A DNA stretch of 64,000 nt. Origin: Gammaproteobacteria bacterium. Lineage in GTDB: Bacteria; Pseudomonadota; Gammaproteobacteria; Thiohalomonadales; Thiohalomonadaceae. The notes beneath the pieces were generated by a model that was given only the letters and a program-made list of their open reading frames with translations, was not told the origin of the DNA and made no database searches. The DNA lies in assembly GCA_003252455.1 (NCBI GenBank), contig QKED01000006.1, positions 27,641-91,640 of the forward strand, read 5' to 3'. The translations under genes and the position numbers were made by a program. Shown here in pieces: positions 10,501-19,173 of the stretch. Every line of letters starts with the position of its first letter. Within the stretch, counting starts at the first letter, position 1.

Positions 10501-11336
10501 CGGCGCTGCACGACCTGCCGGTGATCGCCATGACCGCCAACGCCATGGTCGGTGACCGTGAACGGGTGCTGGCGGTGGGTATGAACGACCATATCGCCAA
10601 GCCCATCGACCTGCACGAACTCTTCACTACCCTGGCGCGCTGGGTCACCCCGAGCGCTGTGGCGCCAGGGGTCGCGGTGCAGGGGCCAGGTGCAACAGTG
10701 GCGCAGGAGGAGGTGAGCGGGGATGCACTCCCGCCTATCCCCGGGCTCGACACTGAGGCAGGGCTCGCTACCGCCCAGGGCAATCGGGCCCTCTATCGGC
10801 GTCTGCTCGGTAAGTTCCTCGTCCATTACGGCGATTTCGTCGCCCAATTTCAGGCGGCACGTGCGGCCTTAGACGCACCGGCGGCGGAGCGTCTGGTCCA
10901 CACCCTCAAGGGGGTGGCGGGGAATCTGGGCGCCTTCGGCCTACAGGCGGCGGCACAGGCGCTGGAGCATGCCCTGCGCCACGGCGGTGGGGAGGCGGTG
11001 GCGCTCCAGCGGCTCTCGGCGCAGCTCGACCCCCTGATCGATGCCCTGGTCAGACTCGCCCCGGACGCTGGGCCTGACGCAACGAACGCAACGGGGCAGG
11101 CCGATGTGGCTGCCGGGTCACTGGCGCAGCTCATCCGTGTCACCGCACGGCAGTTGGCCGAGGGGGACACGGAGGCCGAGGCCGGGGTGGCACGCCTCGC
11201 CGCGCAACTGCACGGGGGTGTGGCCGCGACGACCATGGCCCGCGTGGTCGCCCTGGTCGAGGCGTACGACTACGAGGCGGCCGCTGAGGTGCTCGTACAG
11301 CTCGACCATACGCCGGATGCGGGGGGGGAGGGTTGA
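7569..11336 (+). CDS. Hybrid sensor histidine kinase: dCACHE-like sensor, PAS, HisKA, HATPase, two receivers, Hpt
   Basis: 1255 aa. A first membrane helix (about 31-51) and a second (325-347) flank a periplasmic sensor of about 270 residues with the PDC/dCACHE pattern (SALVLDRQGRVTAY, YFQRAL). Then come a coiled coil, PAS (380-495), HisKA with SHEIRTPMNAI (H524), HATPase with NLGNNAVKFT and DSGIGIS, receiver 1 (D815), receiver 2 (D959) and a C-terminal Hpt domain (H1111). This is the full phosphorelay of BarA/ArcB-like kinases. Receiver 2 is the more canonical one (LLLVEDNEINRELA). Its ligand cannot be predicted. The preceding receiver-kinase gene is the most likely partner; no transcription factor lies nearby. 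Confidence 0.93.
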   Translation: MSASSRWAWPAQSLRRLWRRLQGGLPLGRLVLLFPLIALPVAALVATLVMQGYRASMEAKGQRRLAETSERFGLEVILATTHGRAMGAAELLGLADVTIKQSALGQRGADDPESLQVLRTVTEQFDANSALVLDRQGRVTAYYDREGRPGSGRILAYRPYFQRALLGNANIYAAVGVYSNQRGLFQAVPIHIESRRDSEVVGVLVLKMGLDLVDRLLAARDAPALLLSPEGVVFAANDPQWLFATTPQADQMLQEAIQRERYGKLALQEGFRPLPFVPLADGFEWQGERYAVSEVPIEWHDSHGPWRLLLSEPRSHWLSRPDQLSLGGTTFIAVFLTLSSLLALWWVAKGRSRARELAEQVEQGARELRANTLRLREREAYFYAIFDHAAVGILAVDPAGWVLQANTSFCVLLGRPLEAIIGTQVSQLFECREAETQALLTRLRAAGERTQRLEMVLRRTGGAPHITDCRWVPVRGEDGGLQSVVVSLTDISEERAVAQALRQAKEMAEAATQAKSDFLANMSHEIRTPMNAIIGMSHLVLQTQLTHKQRHYLDKVQLAARSLLSIINDILDFSKIEAGHLSMEAIEFNLEDVLSHFASLIGMRAEEQGVELLIDRAPDLPTALIGDPTRLGQVLINLGNNAVKFTAKGEVVVSIAVAERQGDSLLLRFGVRDSGIGISEEQQQRLFRSFSQADSSTSRKYGGTGLGLAISKRLVEQMGGAIGLQSTPGVGSLFHFTVRLRAQAEQPDYRSVRPAELDGLRVLVVDDNREAREILETLCRTLGFNPTGVATGDAALAALAQAEVEGDPYRVVYMDWMMPGQDGIETARALAQQSLTLLPAVVLVSAYGKEEALESGLAEVAADHLLKPVCPSSLLDTTLNVLGWHVAQHRRKGGYEQETLEAAGRLAGAHLLLVEDNEINRELATELLTQHGILVSVAHNGKEALQRLAQQRFDAVLMDCQMPVMDGYAATREIRRQPALHDLPVIAMTANAMVGDRERVLAVGMNDHIAKPIDLHELFTTLARWVTPSAVAPGVAVQGPGATVAQEEVSGDALPPIPGLDTEAGLATAQGNRALYRRLLGKFLVHYGDFVAQFQAARAALDAPAAERLVHTLKGVAGNLGAFGLQAAAQALEHALRHGGGEAVALQRLSAQLDPLIDALVRLAPDAGPDATNATGQADVAAGSLAQLIRVTARQLAEGDTEAEAGVARLAAQLHGGVAATTMARVVALVEAYDYEAAAEVLVQLDHTPDAGGEG

Positions 11337-11434
11337 GCGCATGGCGCTTGTCGCCTGTACATTGCGCCACGATCTGGGTTTACTAACTGCCCCGGCGCCG
11401 ACGCGGCGCCCTCGACGTGAGAGATGGAGTCCCT

Positions 11435-11809
11435 ATGCAGCAGATCATCGCCATCGCCGCCGGTGGTGCCCTCGGCGCACTGATGCGCTTTTGGGTCTCC
11501 AGCGCCGTCTATGCCTGGCTCGGGCGCGGTTTCCCTTGGGGCACCCTGAGCGTCAACCTGCTCGGCTCCTATGTCATCGGCTTCAGCTACATCCTCTTCA
11601 TCGAGCGTCTGGCCGAGAGTCCTACCTGGCGCGCGGCCATCGTGGTTGGTTTCCTCGGCGCCTTTACCACCTTTTCGACCTTCTCTCTGGAGACCTGGAC
11701 CGCCATCGAGGAGGGGCAGTTGGCCAAGGCCGCTGCCAATGTGGTGACGAGCGTCCTGCTCTGCCTTTTTGCCACCTGGCTCGGTATCGTCACCGCACGT
11801 CAGCTCTAA
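11435..11809 (+). CDS. crcB: Fluoride channel CrcB/Fluc
   Basis: 124 aa from ATG 11435, preceded by GGAG; a GTG at 11417 in the same frame is less likely. Four membrane helices fit the Fluc dual-topology dimer. Family motifs are present: GGxxGAxxRF near the N-terminus, GTLSVNLLGSYVIGF in helix 2, and GFLGAFTTFSTFSLET with the T-T-F-S-T-F-S phenylalanine box of the fluoride pore. It exports fluoride. The following gene is DUF190, a frequent crcB neighbour. A fluoride riboswitch was looked for upstream and not recognised. Confidence 0.95.
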   Translation: MQQIIAIAAGGALGALMRFWVSSAVYAWLGRGFPWGTLSVNLLGSYVIGFSYILFIERLAESPTWRAAIVVGFLGAFTTFSTFSLETWTAIEEGQLAKAAANVVTSVLLCLFATWLGIVTARQL

Positions 11810-11833
11810 ACCCCCGCCACACAGGAGTACACC

Positions 11834-12139
11834 ATGCAAACCACCGAAGTGACCTTCGTGCGCATCTACCTCTCCGAGGGGAGTCAGCAATTGGAGAATC
11901 TGGTCAAGCGCCTGCATGACTGGGAGAAACTGCGCGGCCTGACCGTGTTTCGCGGTATCGCCGGCTATGGAGACAGTGGCGAGGTGCATCTGGCCAAGCT
12001 GGTCGACCTCTCCCTCGACCTGCCGGTGGTGGTGGAGTTCTTCGACACCCCGGCGCGTGTCGCCACGGTACTGGAGCATCTCGGGGACTCGATCAAGCCC
12101 GGTCACCTGGTGAGCTGGAGCGCCCAGGTGAACGACTGA
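11834..12139 (+). CDS. DUF190 family protein
   Basis: 101 aa with a good ribosome site (CAGGAG, 8 bases upstream). It has the DUF190 pattern: VTFVRIYLSEG at the start, a helix with L-x-x-L-x-x-W-E-K-x-R-G-L-x-G-x-T-V-F-R-G-like residues, GYGDSG, and D-L-P-V-V-V-E-F-F-D-T. The fold is related to PII-like proteins, and members commonly sit next to crcB, so a role in sensing or regulating the channel is plausible but unproven. It is 24 bases downstream of crcB and converges with the SPOR gene 14 bases away. Confidence 0.9.
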   Translation: MQTTEVTFVRIYLSEGSQQLENLVKRLHDWEKLRGLTVFRGIAGYGDSGEVHLAKLVDLSLDLPVVVEFFDTPARVATVLEHLGDSIKPGHLVSWSAQVND

Positions 12140-12153
12140 GCCGGGGTCCCGGG

Positions 12154-12864
12154 TCACTGCCCGTTGGCCGGGGCCTTGAGCTTGTAGAGGATGTAATCGA
12201 GGTTACTGCGCGAGAGCTTCTGGCGCACGTTGTCCATCTGTCGGCGCTCGCTGAGCGGTCCTACCTGGACGCGGTACCAGGTTTCCCCCGAGGGCAGCTC
12301 CACCGGCACCGCCTGGGCGTTGACCCCGAGCAGGGCCAGCTCGGCGCGGCGTGCATCGGCCTCCTTGGCCTCGCGAAAAGAGCCCACCTGGAGCAGATAC
12401 TGCCCCAGGGGCAGCGCTGCCCCGCTGGCGTCGGTGGGCGGACGCGGTGCCCCCACGTTGGGTTTAGCCACCTTCATGTGTGGCAGGATCTCGAAGAATT
12501 CATACTCCACCGGCGGTGCCTCGGGGCTCTCCGCCTTGGGGGTCGCGGTTGGGGCCGTGGCCGCGGTGGCGGTCGAGGTGGCCTTACCCTTGGGCCCGGT
12601 CGCCACCGGCGCTTGGACCGGCACACTCACCGGTGTGGTGGTCGGTGTCCCCTGCTTGAGCCCTTCGAGGGTGTGCAGGCCGAAGGCGAGGAGACCGACG
12701 CCGAGGCCGGTGGCCAGGGCCAAGAGGATCAGGCGGCGGTTGGCCACCTTGGCCGCGCGACCACCCCGACCCTTGGTCGTCCCCCCCGGCTTACTGCGCG
12801 ACCCGCCCGACTTGGGTGGTGCACCCCTCTTTTTGGCGTAGTCGCTGCGCAGGCCGCGACTCAC
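12154..12864 (-). CDS. SPOR-domain membrane protein (FtsN-like)
   Basis: 236 aa from a GTG at 12864 that overlaps the end of argS (GTGA). The N-terminus is short, basic and cytoplasmic (SDYAKKRG), one membrane helix follows ([21 protein letters not shown]), then a Thr/Ala/Pro-rich periplasmic linker and a C-terminal SPOR domain (YLLQVGSF ... WYRVQVGPL ... LYKLK). SPOR domains bind denuded peptidoglycan at the septum, and FtsN has this same layout. An SPOR gene just after argS is a recurrent gammaproteobacterial arrangement. Whether this is the true FtsN or a paralogue cannot be settled here. The overlap implies translational coupling to argS. Confidence 0.88.
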   Translation of the reverse strand: MSRGLRSDYAKKRGAPPKSGGSRSKPGGTTKGRGGRAAKVANRRLILLALATGLGVGLLAFGLHTLEGLKQGTPTTTPVSVPVQAPVATGPKGKATSTATAATAPTATPKAESPEAPPVEYEFFEILPHMKVAKPNVGAPRPPTDASGAALPLGQYLLQVGSFREAKEADARRAELALLGVNAQAVPVELPSGETWYRVQVGPLSERRQMDNVRQKLSRSNLDYILYKLKAPANGQ

Positions 12865-14621
12865 ATGCTCTCCGGGGCTGTCACCCCGAGCAGGCCCAGG
12901 CCGTTGGCGATGACGATGCGCACGGCACCGATGAGGGCGAGACGCGCGTTGCGCACGGCGGCATCCTCGACCAGGAACTGGTGCGCGTTGTAGTAGGTGT
13001 GTAGTTCGCGGGCCAGGTCGCCCAGGTAGTGGGCGACCTGATGCGGTTCGTGCGCCAGTGCACCGCCCTCCACCACCTCGGGGTAGCGTGCCAAGGTGGT
13101 GAGCAGGGCCTGCTCGTGCTCCTCGGTGAGACGCTCCAGGCTGGCTAGGCCGTCGTCGAGCTGGTAGCCGATGCCCTTCTCGCCGAGCTGGCGCATCACC
13201 GAGCAGATACGCGCGTGGGCGTACTGAATGTAGTAGACCGGGTTGTCGTTGGACTGGGATTTGGCCAGGTCGAGGTCGAAGTCCATGTGCTGTTCGCACT
13301 TGCGCATGACGTAGAAGAAGCGCGCGGCGTCGTTGCCCACCTCCTCGCGCAGCTCGCGCAGGGTGACGAACTCACCGGAGCGGGTCGACATCTGCGCCTT
13401 CTCGCCGCCCCGGTAGAGGATGGCGAATTGCACCAGCAACACATCGAGCTTGCTGGCGTCGTCGCCTAGGGCGGTGAGGGCCGCCTTGACGCGCGGCACA
13501 TAGCCGTGGTGGTCGGCGCCCCAGACGTCGATGACGCGGTCGAAACCGCGCTCCAGCTTCTCCATGTGGTAGGCGATATCGGAGGCGAAGTAGGTCTTTA
13601 CCCCGTTCTCGCGCACCACCACGCGGTCCTTCTCGTCGCCGAAGTCGGTGGAGCGGAACCACCAGGCGCCTTCGTTCTCGTAGAGGTGGCCGGAGGCCTT
13701 GAGTCGCTCGATGGTCTGGTCCACCTTGCCGGAGCGCACCAGACCACGCTCGGAGTACCACTCCTGGTAGGTGACGCCGAACTGACCGAGGTCGGCACGG
13801 ATGTCGTCGAGGATCACGTTGAGGGCCTTGTCGAAGAAGACCAGATAGCCCTCTTCGCCGAGCAGTGACTTGGCCTTGGCGATGAGCGCGTCGATATGCA
13901 GCTCCTTGTCGCCGCCCGCAGGGGCGTCGAGCGGGATGGCGTCGAACACCTCGGCCACAGACTTGCGATAGCTCCCGGCATGGGCGCGGTGTAGGTCGGC
14001 GGCGATGTCCCAGATGTAGTCGCCCTTGTAGCCGTTGCTCGGGAAGCTCAGCTCCTCACCGCACAGCTCCAGGTAGCGCAGCCACACCGAGGTGCCGAGG
14101 ATGTCCATCTGCCGCCCCGCGTCATTGACGTAGTACTCGCGGTGCACATTGAAGCCGACCGCGGCGAGCAGGTCGGCCACGGTGGCGCCGTAGGCGGCCC
14201 CACGTCCATGGCCCACGTGCAGCGGGCCCGTGGGGTTGGCGGAGACGAACTCCACCTGCACCCGTTTGCCGCCACCGATCATGGAGCGCCCATAGCCCTC
14301 ACCGGCGGCGTGGACCTGTGCCACCACCTGCTGGGCGGCACCGGCGGCCATAAAGAAGTTGATGAAGCCGGGCCCGGCGATCTCTACCTTCTCGACCAGG
14401 GCGGAGGGCCCCAGTGCGGCCACCAGCTCCTCGGCCAGCTCTCGCGGCTTGCGTCCGGCACCCTTGGCGAGCATCAGTGCGACGTTGCAGGCGAAGTCGC
14501 CGTGGCGCTTGTCGCGGGTACGCTCGATCTGCACAGAGGTCGGTCGCTCGCAGGTGAGGCGCTCAGCCTGCTGGAGCTGGGAGAGGGCGGAGAGGATCAG
14601 TTCCTGGATGTGCTGTTTCAT
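12861..14621 (-). CDS. argS: Arginyl-tRNA synthetase
   Basis: 586 aa. An N-terminal Arg-tRNA-synthetase additional domain precedes the class I catalytic core. The HIGH motif reads HVGHGRGAA inside [17 protein letters not shown], and the KMS-like site is [11 protein letters not shown]. The C-terminal DALR anticodon-binding domain ends in [25 protein letters not shown]. It charges tRNA-Arg in the cytoplasm. The gene overlaps the downstream SPOR gene by 4 bases. The start at 14621 is supported by the conserved MKQHIQ-like N-terminus. Confidence 0.97.
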   Translation of the reverse strand: MKQHIQELILSALSQLQQAERLTCERPTSVQIERTRDKRHGDFACNVALMLAKGAGRKPRELAEELVAALGPSALVEKVEIAGPGFINFFMAAGAAQQVVAQVHAAGEGYGRSMIGGGKRVQVEFVSANPTGPLHVGHGRGAAYGATVADLLAAVGFNVHREYYVNDAGRQMDILGTSVWLRYLELCGEELSFPSNGYKGDYIWDIAADLHRAHAGSYRKSVAEVFDAIPLDAPAGGDKELHIDALIAKAKSLLGEEGYLVFFDKALNVILDDIRADLGQFGVTYQEWYSERGLVRSGKVDQTIERLKASGHLYENEGAWWFRSTDFGDEKDRVVVRENGVKTYFASDIAYHMEKLERGFDRVIDVWGADHHGYVPRVKAALTALGDDASKLDVLLVQFAILYRGGEKAQMSTRSGEFVTLRELREEVGNDAARFFYVMRKCEQHMDFDLDLAKSQSNDNPVYYIQYAHARICSVMRQLGEKGIGYQLDDGLASLERLTEEHEQALLTTLARYPEVVEGGALAHEPHQVAHYLGDLARELHTYYNAHQFLVEDAAVRNARLALIGAVRIVIANGLGLLGVTAPESM

Positions 14622-14953
14622 CGCTTGACCGTGTGGAGAGTTGGCTGTGGGCGGGCACGCTGGGGTAGCGCTGTGAACCGCGCATTATCCCATGGGGGAG
14701 GGGAGTTGCAAGGGGCGCTACGATGCGGGTGTCGAGCGGATACCTTTGTCGTGTGGCAATGATGTGAGATGAACGCCAATCACGCCAGGGCGAGCGTGGC
14801 GTTCTCACGCAGCGCTTAGGTGCCGAGGTGGCATAGGGCGTGCAAGGATGAGGGTGTGTAAAGAGTGAGGCAAATCGACTGTTACGGGCGTTGCCAGGGC
14901 ACTGTGCAGGAGACACCCCATGTCCGATGGCATGCCCGCGCGAGTAAAGGCCC
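14622..14953. other. Intergenic region without recognisable gene
   Basis: 332 bases between argS and the PilZ gene, both on the minus strand. Open frames here are short and have no codon structure or ribosome site. An imperfect inverted repeat (AACGCCA at 14772-14778 and TGGCGTT at 14797-14803, with TGAG/CTCA extending it) could form a hairpin but has no T tract. The argS promoter should lie in this stretch; no convincing boxes were found. Confidence 0.5.
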
Positions 14954-15325
14954 CTAACGCCCGGGTGACGGCTTGAAGCGACTCTGCCAGCGCGTGAGGT
15001 CGGCGAGACCCTGGTCGAGCCAGATGCCGAGGCGATAGCGCCCCGGGGCGATGGGCCTGCACCAGCGTACGACGCCACGCAGGAGTAAGGCATCATGATG
15101 GTGCGCCTCGTTGACCAACATCTCGACCTGGCAAGAGGCGGGTATCGCGGTGGTCATTTCGATCTGCAGCCCTTCTCGGGAGATGTCGCTGGCGCGTGCG
15201 CTATAAGGGTGGAGGCAGAGTTCGGAGGGACCCTCCTCGACCGCCAGTTGGATATAGAGGTGGGCCTGAAGGCGCTGCTCGCTACGCCGTTCGGTCTGTT
15301 CGGTGGAGGGGGGATTAATATCCAA
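14954..15325 (-). CDS. PilZ-domain protein
   Basis: 123 aa, a single small domain. The two c-di-GMP contact motifs are present: an RxxxR-type N-terminal element (ERRSEQR, residues 12-18) and the DxSxxG-type loop (DISREG, about 48-53). A strand with G-V-V-R-W and a final R-Y-R-L-G-I-W-L fit the barrel. It probably binds c-di-GMP and signals to a partner; the partner is unknown. Two c-di-GMP enzymes lie at the left edge of the window. The short Trp/Arg-rich C-terminal tail is specific to this protein. Confidence 0.8.
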   Translation of the reverse strand: MDINPPSTEQTERRSEQRLQAHLYIQLAVEEGPSELCLHPYSARASDISREGLQIEMTTAIPASCQVEMLVNEAHHHDALLLRGVVRWCRPIAPGRYRLGIWLDQGLADLTRWQSRFKPSPGR

Positions 15326-15485
15326 GCGATCGCTCGTAGTAAGGGGTTTGATTACAGCTTAGCAACACCATAGGGTCTAGGATTGTTGAAATCCTCTAAG
15401 GAGTGCCCAAATACCACGATTATTGATAATTAATGCGCATCAATATTAGAAAAAGAATGCGTATTTGCTTATGAAAGGAGTTGTC

Positions 15486-15683
15486 ATGTCACCCTTGATC
15501 ACTTTCATCTGTATGGTCCTCGGTGGTCTCATTGCCACAGCGGGGGTCGTGCTCCTCTCCGTGCGCAGTGCGGGGACCATCGACGAGCTGGAGGCCCCGC
15601 CGGCCGCCCCCCATTGGCGCGCCTTTGCGCTGGTACTGGCCGGCTGTGGGCTCTTCTTTTTCGCCGTACTGCTGGGTAAATAG
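15486..15683 (+). CDS. Small two-helix membrane protein
   Basis: 65 aa. The ATG at 15486 has AAAGGAG five bases upstream, a strong ribosome site that decides the start over the ATG at 15465. Two hydrophobic helices (about 3-27 and 48-64) are joined by an acidic, Pro/Ala-rich loop (DELEAPPAAP). No family was recognised. It is transcribed towards the DUF2452 gene and ends 2 bases from it. Upstream, 15326-15485 is AT-rich for this genome and probably holds its promoter and that of the PilZ gene. Confidence 0.65.
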   Translation: MSPLITFICMVLGGLIATAGVVLLSVRSAGTIDELEAPPAAPHWRAFALVLAGCGLFFFAVLLGK

Positions 15684-15685
15684 GC

Positions 15686-16177
15686 CTACCCCTCGTCGCG
15701 CATCGCCTCGTTCTGCTCCAAGTGGTCCTCGGTCATGGGTTGGCCGAGGGGGTCGACCGGGGTCCAACGCATGTCGTTCTCCAACCGATAGCTACCGATA
15801 AAGCGGTGCGGCGGGGTGCCGCCCCACTCGTCGACTCCGACCATGAAGAACTGCAGGTCGCCGTTATGGCGCCGATAGAGGTGGTAGATGCGCCCGGGTA
15901 GGCGATGAAAGGTGCAGCGGGCGCGGTGCAGGCGCTGGTTGCGCCGGGTCTCGGTGAGGATCTGTTGCGCTTGGTTCTGCAGGGTCTGGATCTGTGCGGC
16001 AATAAGGCGCAGGCGTGCATTGCTGGAGAGGTCGAGCAGGTTGTCGGCGGCCGCGATCTCGCGGGCCAAGTCGACCAATTCGGTGGCCGGGGCGAGGCGG
16101 CTCGCCGGATAGGGTGTGGTGGCGCTGGAGCCGGTGTGGTTCTCGCCCTGGTAGCGTGGCGACTCGATCTCACTCAT
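15686..16177 (-). CDS. DUF2452 family protein
   Basis: 163 aa from ATG 16177, which has AGGAG upstream; the frame runs on to 16204 without a better site. The pattern matches DUF2452 proteins: PYPASRLAPATELVDLAREI, an amphipathic helix rich in Gln (LIAAQIQTLQNQAQQIL), then GRIYHLYRRHNGDLQFFMVGVDEWG and HRFIGSYRLENDMRW. The function is unknown. It has no signal peptide, so it is probably cytoplasmic. It is divergent from the Cys-containing gene at 16334. Confidence 0.75.
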   Translation of the reverse strand: MSEIESPRYQGENHTGSSATTPYPASRLAPATELVDLAREIAAADNLLDLSSNARLRLIAAQIQTLQNQAQQILTETRRNQRLHRARCTFHRLPGRIYHLYRRHNGDLQFFMVGVDEWGGTPPHRFIGSYRLENDMRWTPVDPLGQPMTEDHLEQNEAMRDEG

Positions 16178-16333
16178 GGTCTCTCCTGGTCGGGCAGGGC
16201 GCACGCTGGCGCCGCTCGGGAGGGGATAACAACCCCAGATGGGGCGATTGTGGGCTGATTTTTAGTGATTTTCACCTATTTCAGCCCCTGTGTCCTTGCA
16301 GTAAGATGGCCGTAACGAGCATAGAGGTATCGC

Positions 16334-17014
16334 ATGGGGCAGACAATCAGCTATCGCATCCAGATGGAGGGGGGGCGCGAGCACCGCTTTGAGGTCAGCG
16401 GCCCCGACCAGGATCTCGAAGTGCCCGATGACCCACCGACCTGGGCCAAGCTGGATGTGGAGCGTTGTGACCGCTGCCCCCTGCGCGTCGAAGAGCACCC
16501 TTACTGCCCCGCGGCGATCGCCTGCCAGCGCATCGCCAACGCCTTCGCCGAGGACCTCTCCATTGCCCGCGTCGACGTGACGGTGGAGACCGAAGAGCGT
16601 CAGTACTTCAAGAATGTCGACCTGCAGACCTGCCTGCGCTCGCTCTATGGGCTGTTGATGGCCAACTGCGGCTGCCCTGTCCTCGCACGCATGCGCCCCA
16701 TGGCCCGTTTTCACCTCCCCTTTGCCACCCTGGAGGAGACGATGGTGCGCGTGGTCGGCACCTACCTGACCAAACAGTATCTGCGTATGCGCGCGGGTGA
16801 ACCCTCGCCGGACTGGGAGTTGACCGAGCTGGCGCAGCTGTACCAGGAGCTGGAGTCGGTCAACCGCCAGCTCATGCGCCGGATGCGCCATGCCTCGCAT
16901 GAGGATGCCAACATCAACGCCTTACAGACCTTCGTCTCGTTCAGCTTCTTGGCCAATCTCGGTTTTGAAGAGATGCTCAGGCCCGTGGCGCCGATCATCG
17001 TCGAGGGTTTCTAG
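16334..17014 (+). CDS. Conserved cysteine-containing protein (possibly DUF6901 type)
   Basis: 226 aa, no signal peptide. The N-terminal strand region (YRIQMEGGREHRFEV) is followed by a CDRCPL-x7-YCP cluster (C46, C49, C58 and C64 region) that could bind metal, then NCGCPVLARMRPMARFHLPFAT, a second Cys pair. The rest is helical. It resembles a family of uncharacterised proteins listed as DUF6901, but that naming is from memory and uncertain. The next gene is convergent, 21 bases away. No functional claim can be made. Confidence 0.6.
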   Translation: MGQTISYRIQMEGGREHRFEVSGPDQDLEVPDDPPTWAKLDVERCDRCPLRVEEHPYCPAAIACQRIANAFAEDLSIARVDVTVETEERQYFKNVDLQTCLRSLYGLLMANCGCPVLARMRPMARFHLPFATLEETMVRVVGTYLTKQYLRMRAGEPSPDWELTELAQLYQELESVNRQLMRRMRHASHEDANINALQTFVSFSFLANLGFEEMLRPVAPIIVEGF

Positions 17015-17035
17015 CCCGTCCCCTTCTTCTCGTTG

Positions 17036-17935
17036 TTACTCTCGCCAGCTCGCCAGTGCCTCTCGGTAGAGTACCGGGTCGGCGCGGGTGGCCCCGCGCT
17101 GGGTACAGATGCGCCGGGCGAAGGTGTCGGCCCGGCTCAGGATGCGCTCCCCGTCCCAACCGTGCAGGATGCCGTAGATGGCCACGGCACTGAAGGCGTC
17201 GCCAGCGCCCACGGTGTCGACCACCCGCGCCAGTGGTTCTCTATTCAGGCGCAGGGTGTGACCGCCTTCGACGAACAGCGCGCCATGCGCGCCTCGCGTT
17301 ACCAGTAAGTGCTCGACCCCGGTCTGCTCAACCAATCGCTCGATCCCCGCCTGCAGCGAACGATCCTCATCGAGACCACTCAGGGCACGTAGCTCTTCCT
17401 CGTTAACCTTGAGCCAATCGGCGCCACGGCAGAGGGTGAGTGCACTGTCGACATCCCACCAAGGGGGGCGCAGGTTGATGTCGACGAAGCGTGGTCGTGG
17501 CAGGTGTTCGGTGAGTCGCTCGATGAGGGCGCGCCCGCTCTGGCTGCGGGCGATGAGGCTACCGTGGTAGAAGAGGGAGGGTGGTGACGTGGCGATGAGC
17601 TGTAGTACCGGTTGCAGTTCGATGGCGTCGTAGGCCTGATCGGCGACGATGGTGTAGCTGGGCTCGCCCTCGACGAGGGTGATATCGACGCGTCCCGTGG
17701 GCCGAACCGGGTCGCGCTGTAGTCCACAGGTCGATATCCGCCATGCCTCACAGGCCTGGATGACCTGCTCACCCAGGGGGTCCGCACCGATGCGGCTGAG
17801 CATCAGGGGACGCAGGCCCAGGCCCGCGAGGTGCCAAGCGACATTGAAGGGTGCCCCGCCAAGCACCGGCGTCTCACCCGGGAAGCGATCGAAGAGGACC
17901 TCACCGAGGATGAGTGGTGCTGGGTTGACCGACAT
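17036..17935 (-). CDS. PfkB-family carbohydrate kinase (fructokinase-like)
   Basis: 299 aa from ATG 17935; the frame extends upstream without conserved sequence. The N-terminal signature GGAPFNVAWHLAGLG (26-40) and the C-terminal DTVGAGDAFSA with catalytic Asp at 246 are both intact. The residue pattern (GE at the start, PxGGAPxNVA) is closer to fructokinases than to ribokinase or adenosine kinase. It would phosphorylate a sugar with ATP, possibly fructose from sucrose or mannitol. galU lies divergently upstream, so a link to sugar-nucleotide supply is possible. The substrate needs assay. Confidence 0.85.
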   Translation of the reverse strand: MSVNPAPLILGEVLFDRFPGETPVLGGAPFNVAWHLAGLGLRPLMLSRIGADPLGEQVIQACEAWRISTCGLQRDPVRPTGRVDITLVEGEPSYTIVADQAYDAIELQPVLQLIATSPPSLFYHGSLIARSQSGRALIERLTEHLPRPRFVDINLRPPWWDVDSALTLCRGADWLKVNEEELRALSGLDEDRSLQAGIERLVEQTGVEHLLVTRGAHGALFVEGGHTLRLNREPLARVVDTVGAGDAFSAVAIYGILHGWDGERILSRADTFARRICTQRGATRADPVLYREALASWRE

Positions 17936-18031
17936 GCGTTGGCACCTGCTTTGTTGGGTGTGCGATACAAATGGCCGAGATAAGTCACATTTCAAGCGGG
18001 ATTGGTCCGTGCGTCCGCCCGCGCCACTGGG

Positions 18032-18250
18032 TATAATCGACGCGCATAAGCTACGGATTGCAGAACCAAAATCATTGATTTCACCCAAAAATGCAATAAA
18101 GCATGGGTAACCTCGGCGAACATGCCCGGATCTTGCTTCATCTGAAGCGCCCACAGAGGGCGCTGGGCCTGTCACCGGTTGTGTGCACGGCACCTGTCAT
18201 GCCTACCACCGCACGTCAACATCTTACTGAACACCACCTTTAGCACCACC
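18032..18250 (+). promoter_or_regulatory. galU promoter -10 box and leader with hairpin
   Basis: A perfect TATAAT is at 18032-18037 in the divergent gap. If used, it gives a leader of about 200 bases before galU. The leader holds a 7-bp hairpin, AGCGCCC (18146-18152), loop ACAGA, GGGCGCT (18158-18164). There is no T run after it, so it is not a standard terminator. No -35 match at normal spacing was found. Confidence 0.4.
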
Positions 18251-19150
18251 ATGAGTATCATCACTAAAGCTGTTTTTCCTGTTGCCGGCCTGGGCACGCG
18301 CTTTCTTCCCGCGACTAAAGCCAACCCCAAAGAGATGCTCCCCGTCGTCGATAAGCCGCTGATTCAGTATGCGGTCGACGAGGCCGTTCGTGCCGGGATC
18401 AAGGAGCTGATCTTCGTCACCAGCTCTAGCAAGCGTGCCATCGAGGACCATTTCGACAAGAACTACGAGCTGGAGCGAGAACTGGAGCGCAAGGGGAAGG
18501 ATGACCTCCTCAAGCTGCTACGTGACGTGGTCCCGCCCGACGTCACCTGCATCTATATCCGTCAGGCCGAGGCCCTCGGCCTCGGTCATGCCATCCTCTG
18601 CGCACGCAGCGTGGTGGGCAACGACCCCTTCGCCGTGCTGCTCGCCGATGACTTGATCGATGGCGAGCGCGGCGGCTGTCTGGCGCAGATGGTCGAGCAG
18701 TTTCAGCGTCTGCAGGCGAGTATCCTCGGCGTGGAGCAGGTACCAATCGAGGACACCTCCTCGTATGGCATCGTCGAACTGGCCGGGTACGATGGTCGCC
18801 TGGCCCGAGTGCAGGGGATTGTCGAGAAGCCCAAGGCCGAGGATGCCCCCTCCGACATGGCCGTGGTCGGGCGCTACATCCTCTCCCCCGAGATCTTCTC
18901 CATCCTCGCCGAGGTGCAGCCCGGTAAGGGCGGAGAGATCCAGCTCACCGACGGCATCGCCAAACTCATGGAGAAGCGCGCGGTCTACAGCTATGAGTTC
19001 GATGGTCGGCGTTACGACTGTGGGAGCAAGATCGGTTATCTCCAGGCTACCGTCGATTACGCCCTGAAGCACAGTGAACTCGGCGAGGAGTTCGAGGCCT
19101 TCCTCAAAGGCAAGCTTTGTCGTCTCCAGGGCGACGACCAAGACACCTAG
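18251..19150 (+). CDS. galU: UTP-glucose-1-phosphate uridylyltransferase GalU
   Basis: 299 aa from ATG 18251, where the family's N-terminus begins ([19 protein letters not shown]). The nucleotide-binding loop and the basic [10 protein letters not shown] segment, the [10 protein letters not shown] strand, the DDLIDGE metal-site region and the late [10 protein letters not shown] and [12 protein letters not shown] motifs are all present. It makes UDP-glucose, the donor for exopolysaccharide and LPS synthesis. The next gene, a WcaJ-like phosphoglycosyl transferase, uses UDP-glucose if its assignment holds, so galU and the next two genes form a logical transcription unit. Confidence 0.96.
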   Translation: MSIITKAVFPVAGLGTRFLPATKANPKEMLPVVDKPLIQYAVDEAVRAGIKELIFVTSSSKRAIEDHFDKNYELERELERKGKDDLLKLLRDVVPPDVTCIYIRQAEALGLGHAILCARSVVGNDPFAVLLADDLIDGERGGCLAQMVEQFQRLQASILGVEQVPIEDTSSYGIVELAGYDGRLARVQGIVEKPKAEDAPSDMAVVGRYILSPEIFSILAEVQPGKGGEIQLTDGIAKLMEKRAVYSYEFDGRRYDCGSKIGYLQATVDYALKHSELGEEFEAFLKGKLCRLQGDDQDT

Positions 19151-19173
19151 ATAGTCACACGGCAGCTCATTCG

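Noticed and set aside
9426..10847. 473-residue minus-strand open frame inside the hybrid kinase gene
   Set aside because: It is antisense to strongly conserved kinase and receiver motifs and shows no family features.
11340..11434. Possible fluoride riboswitch before crcB (GATGGAGTCC segment)
   Set aside because: The fragment sits at the ribosome site, and the other conserved parts of the crcB RNA motif are absent.
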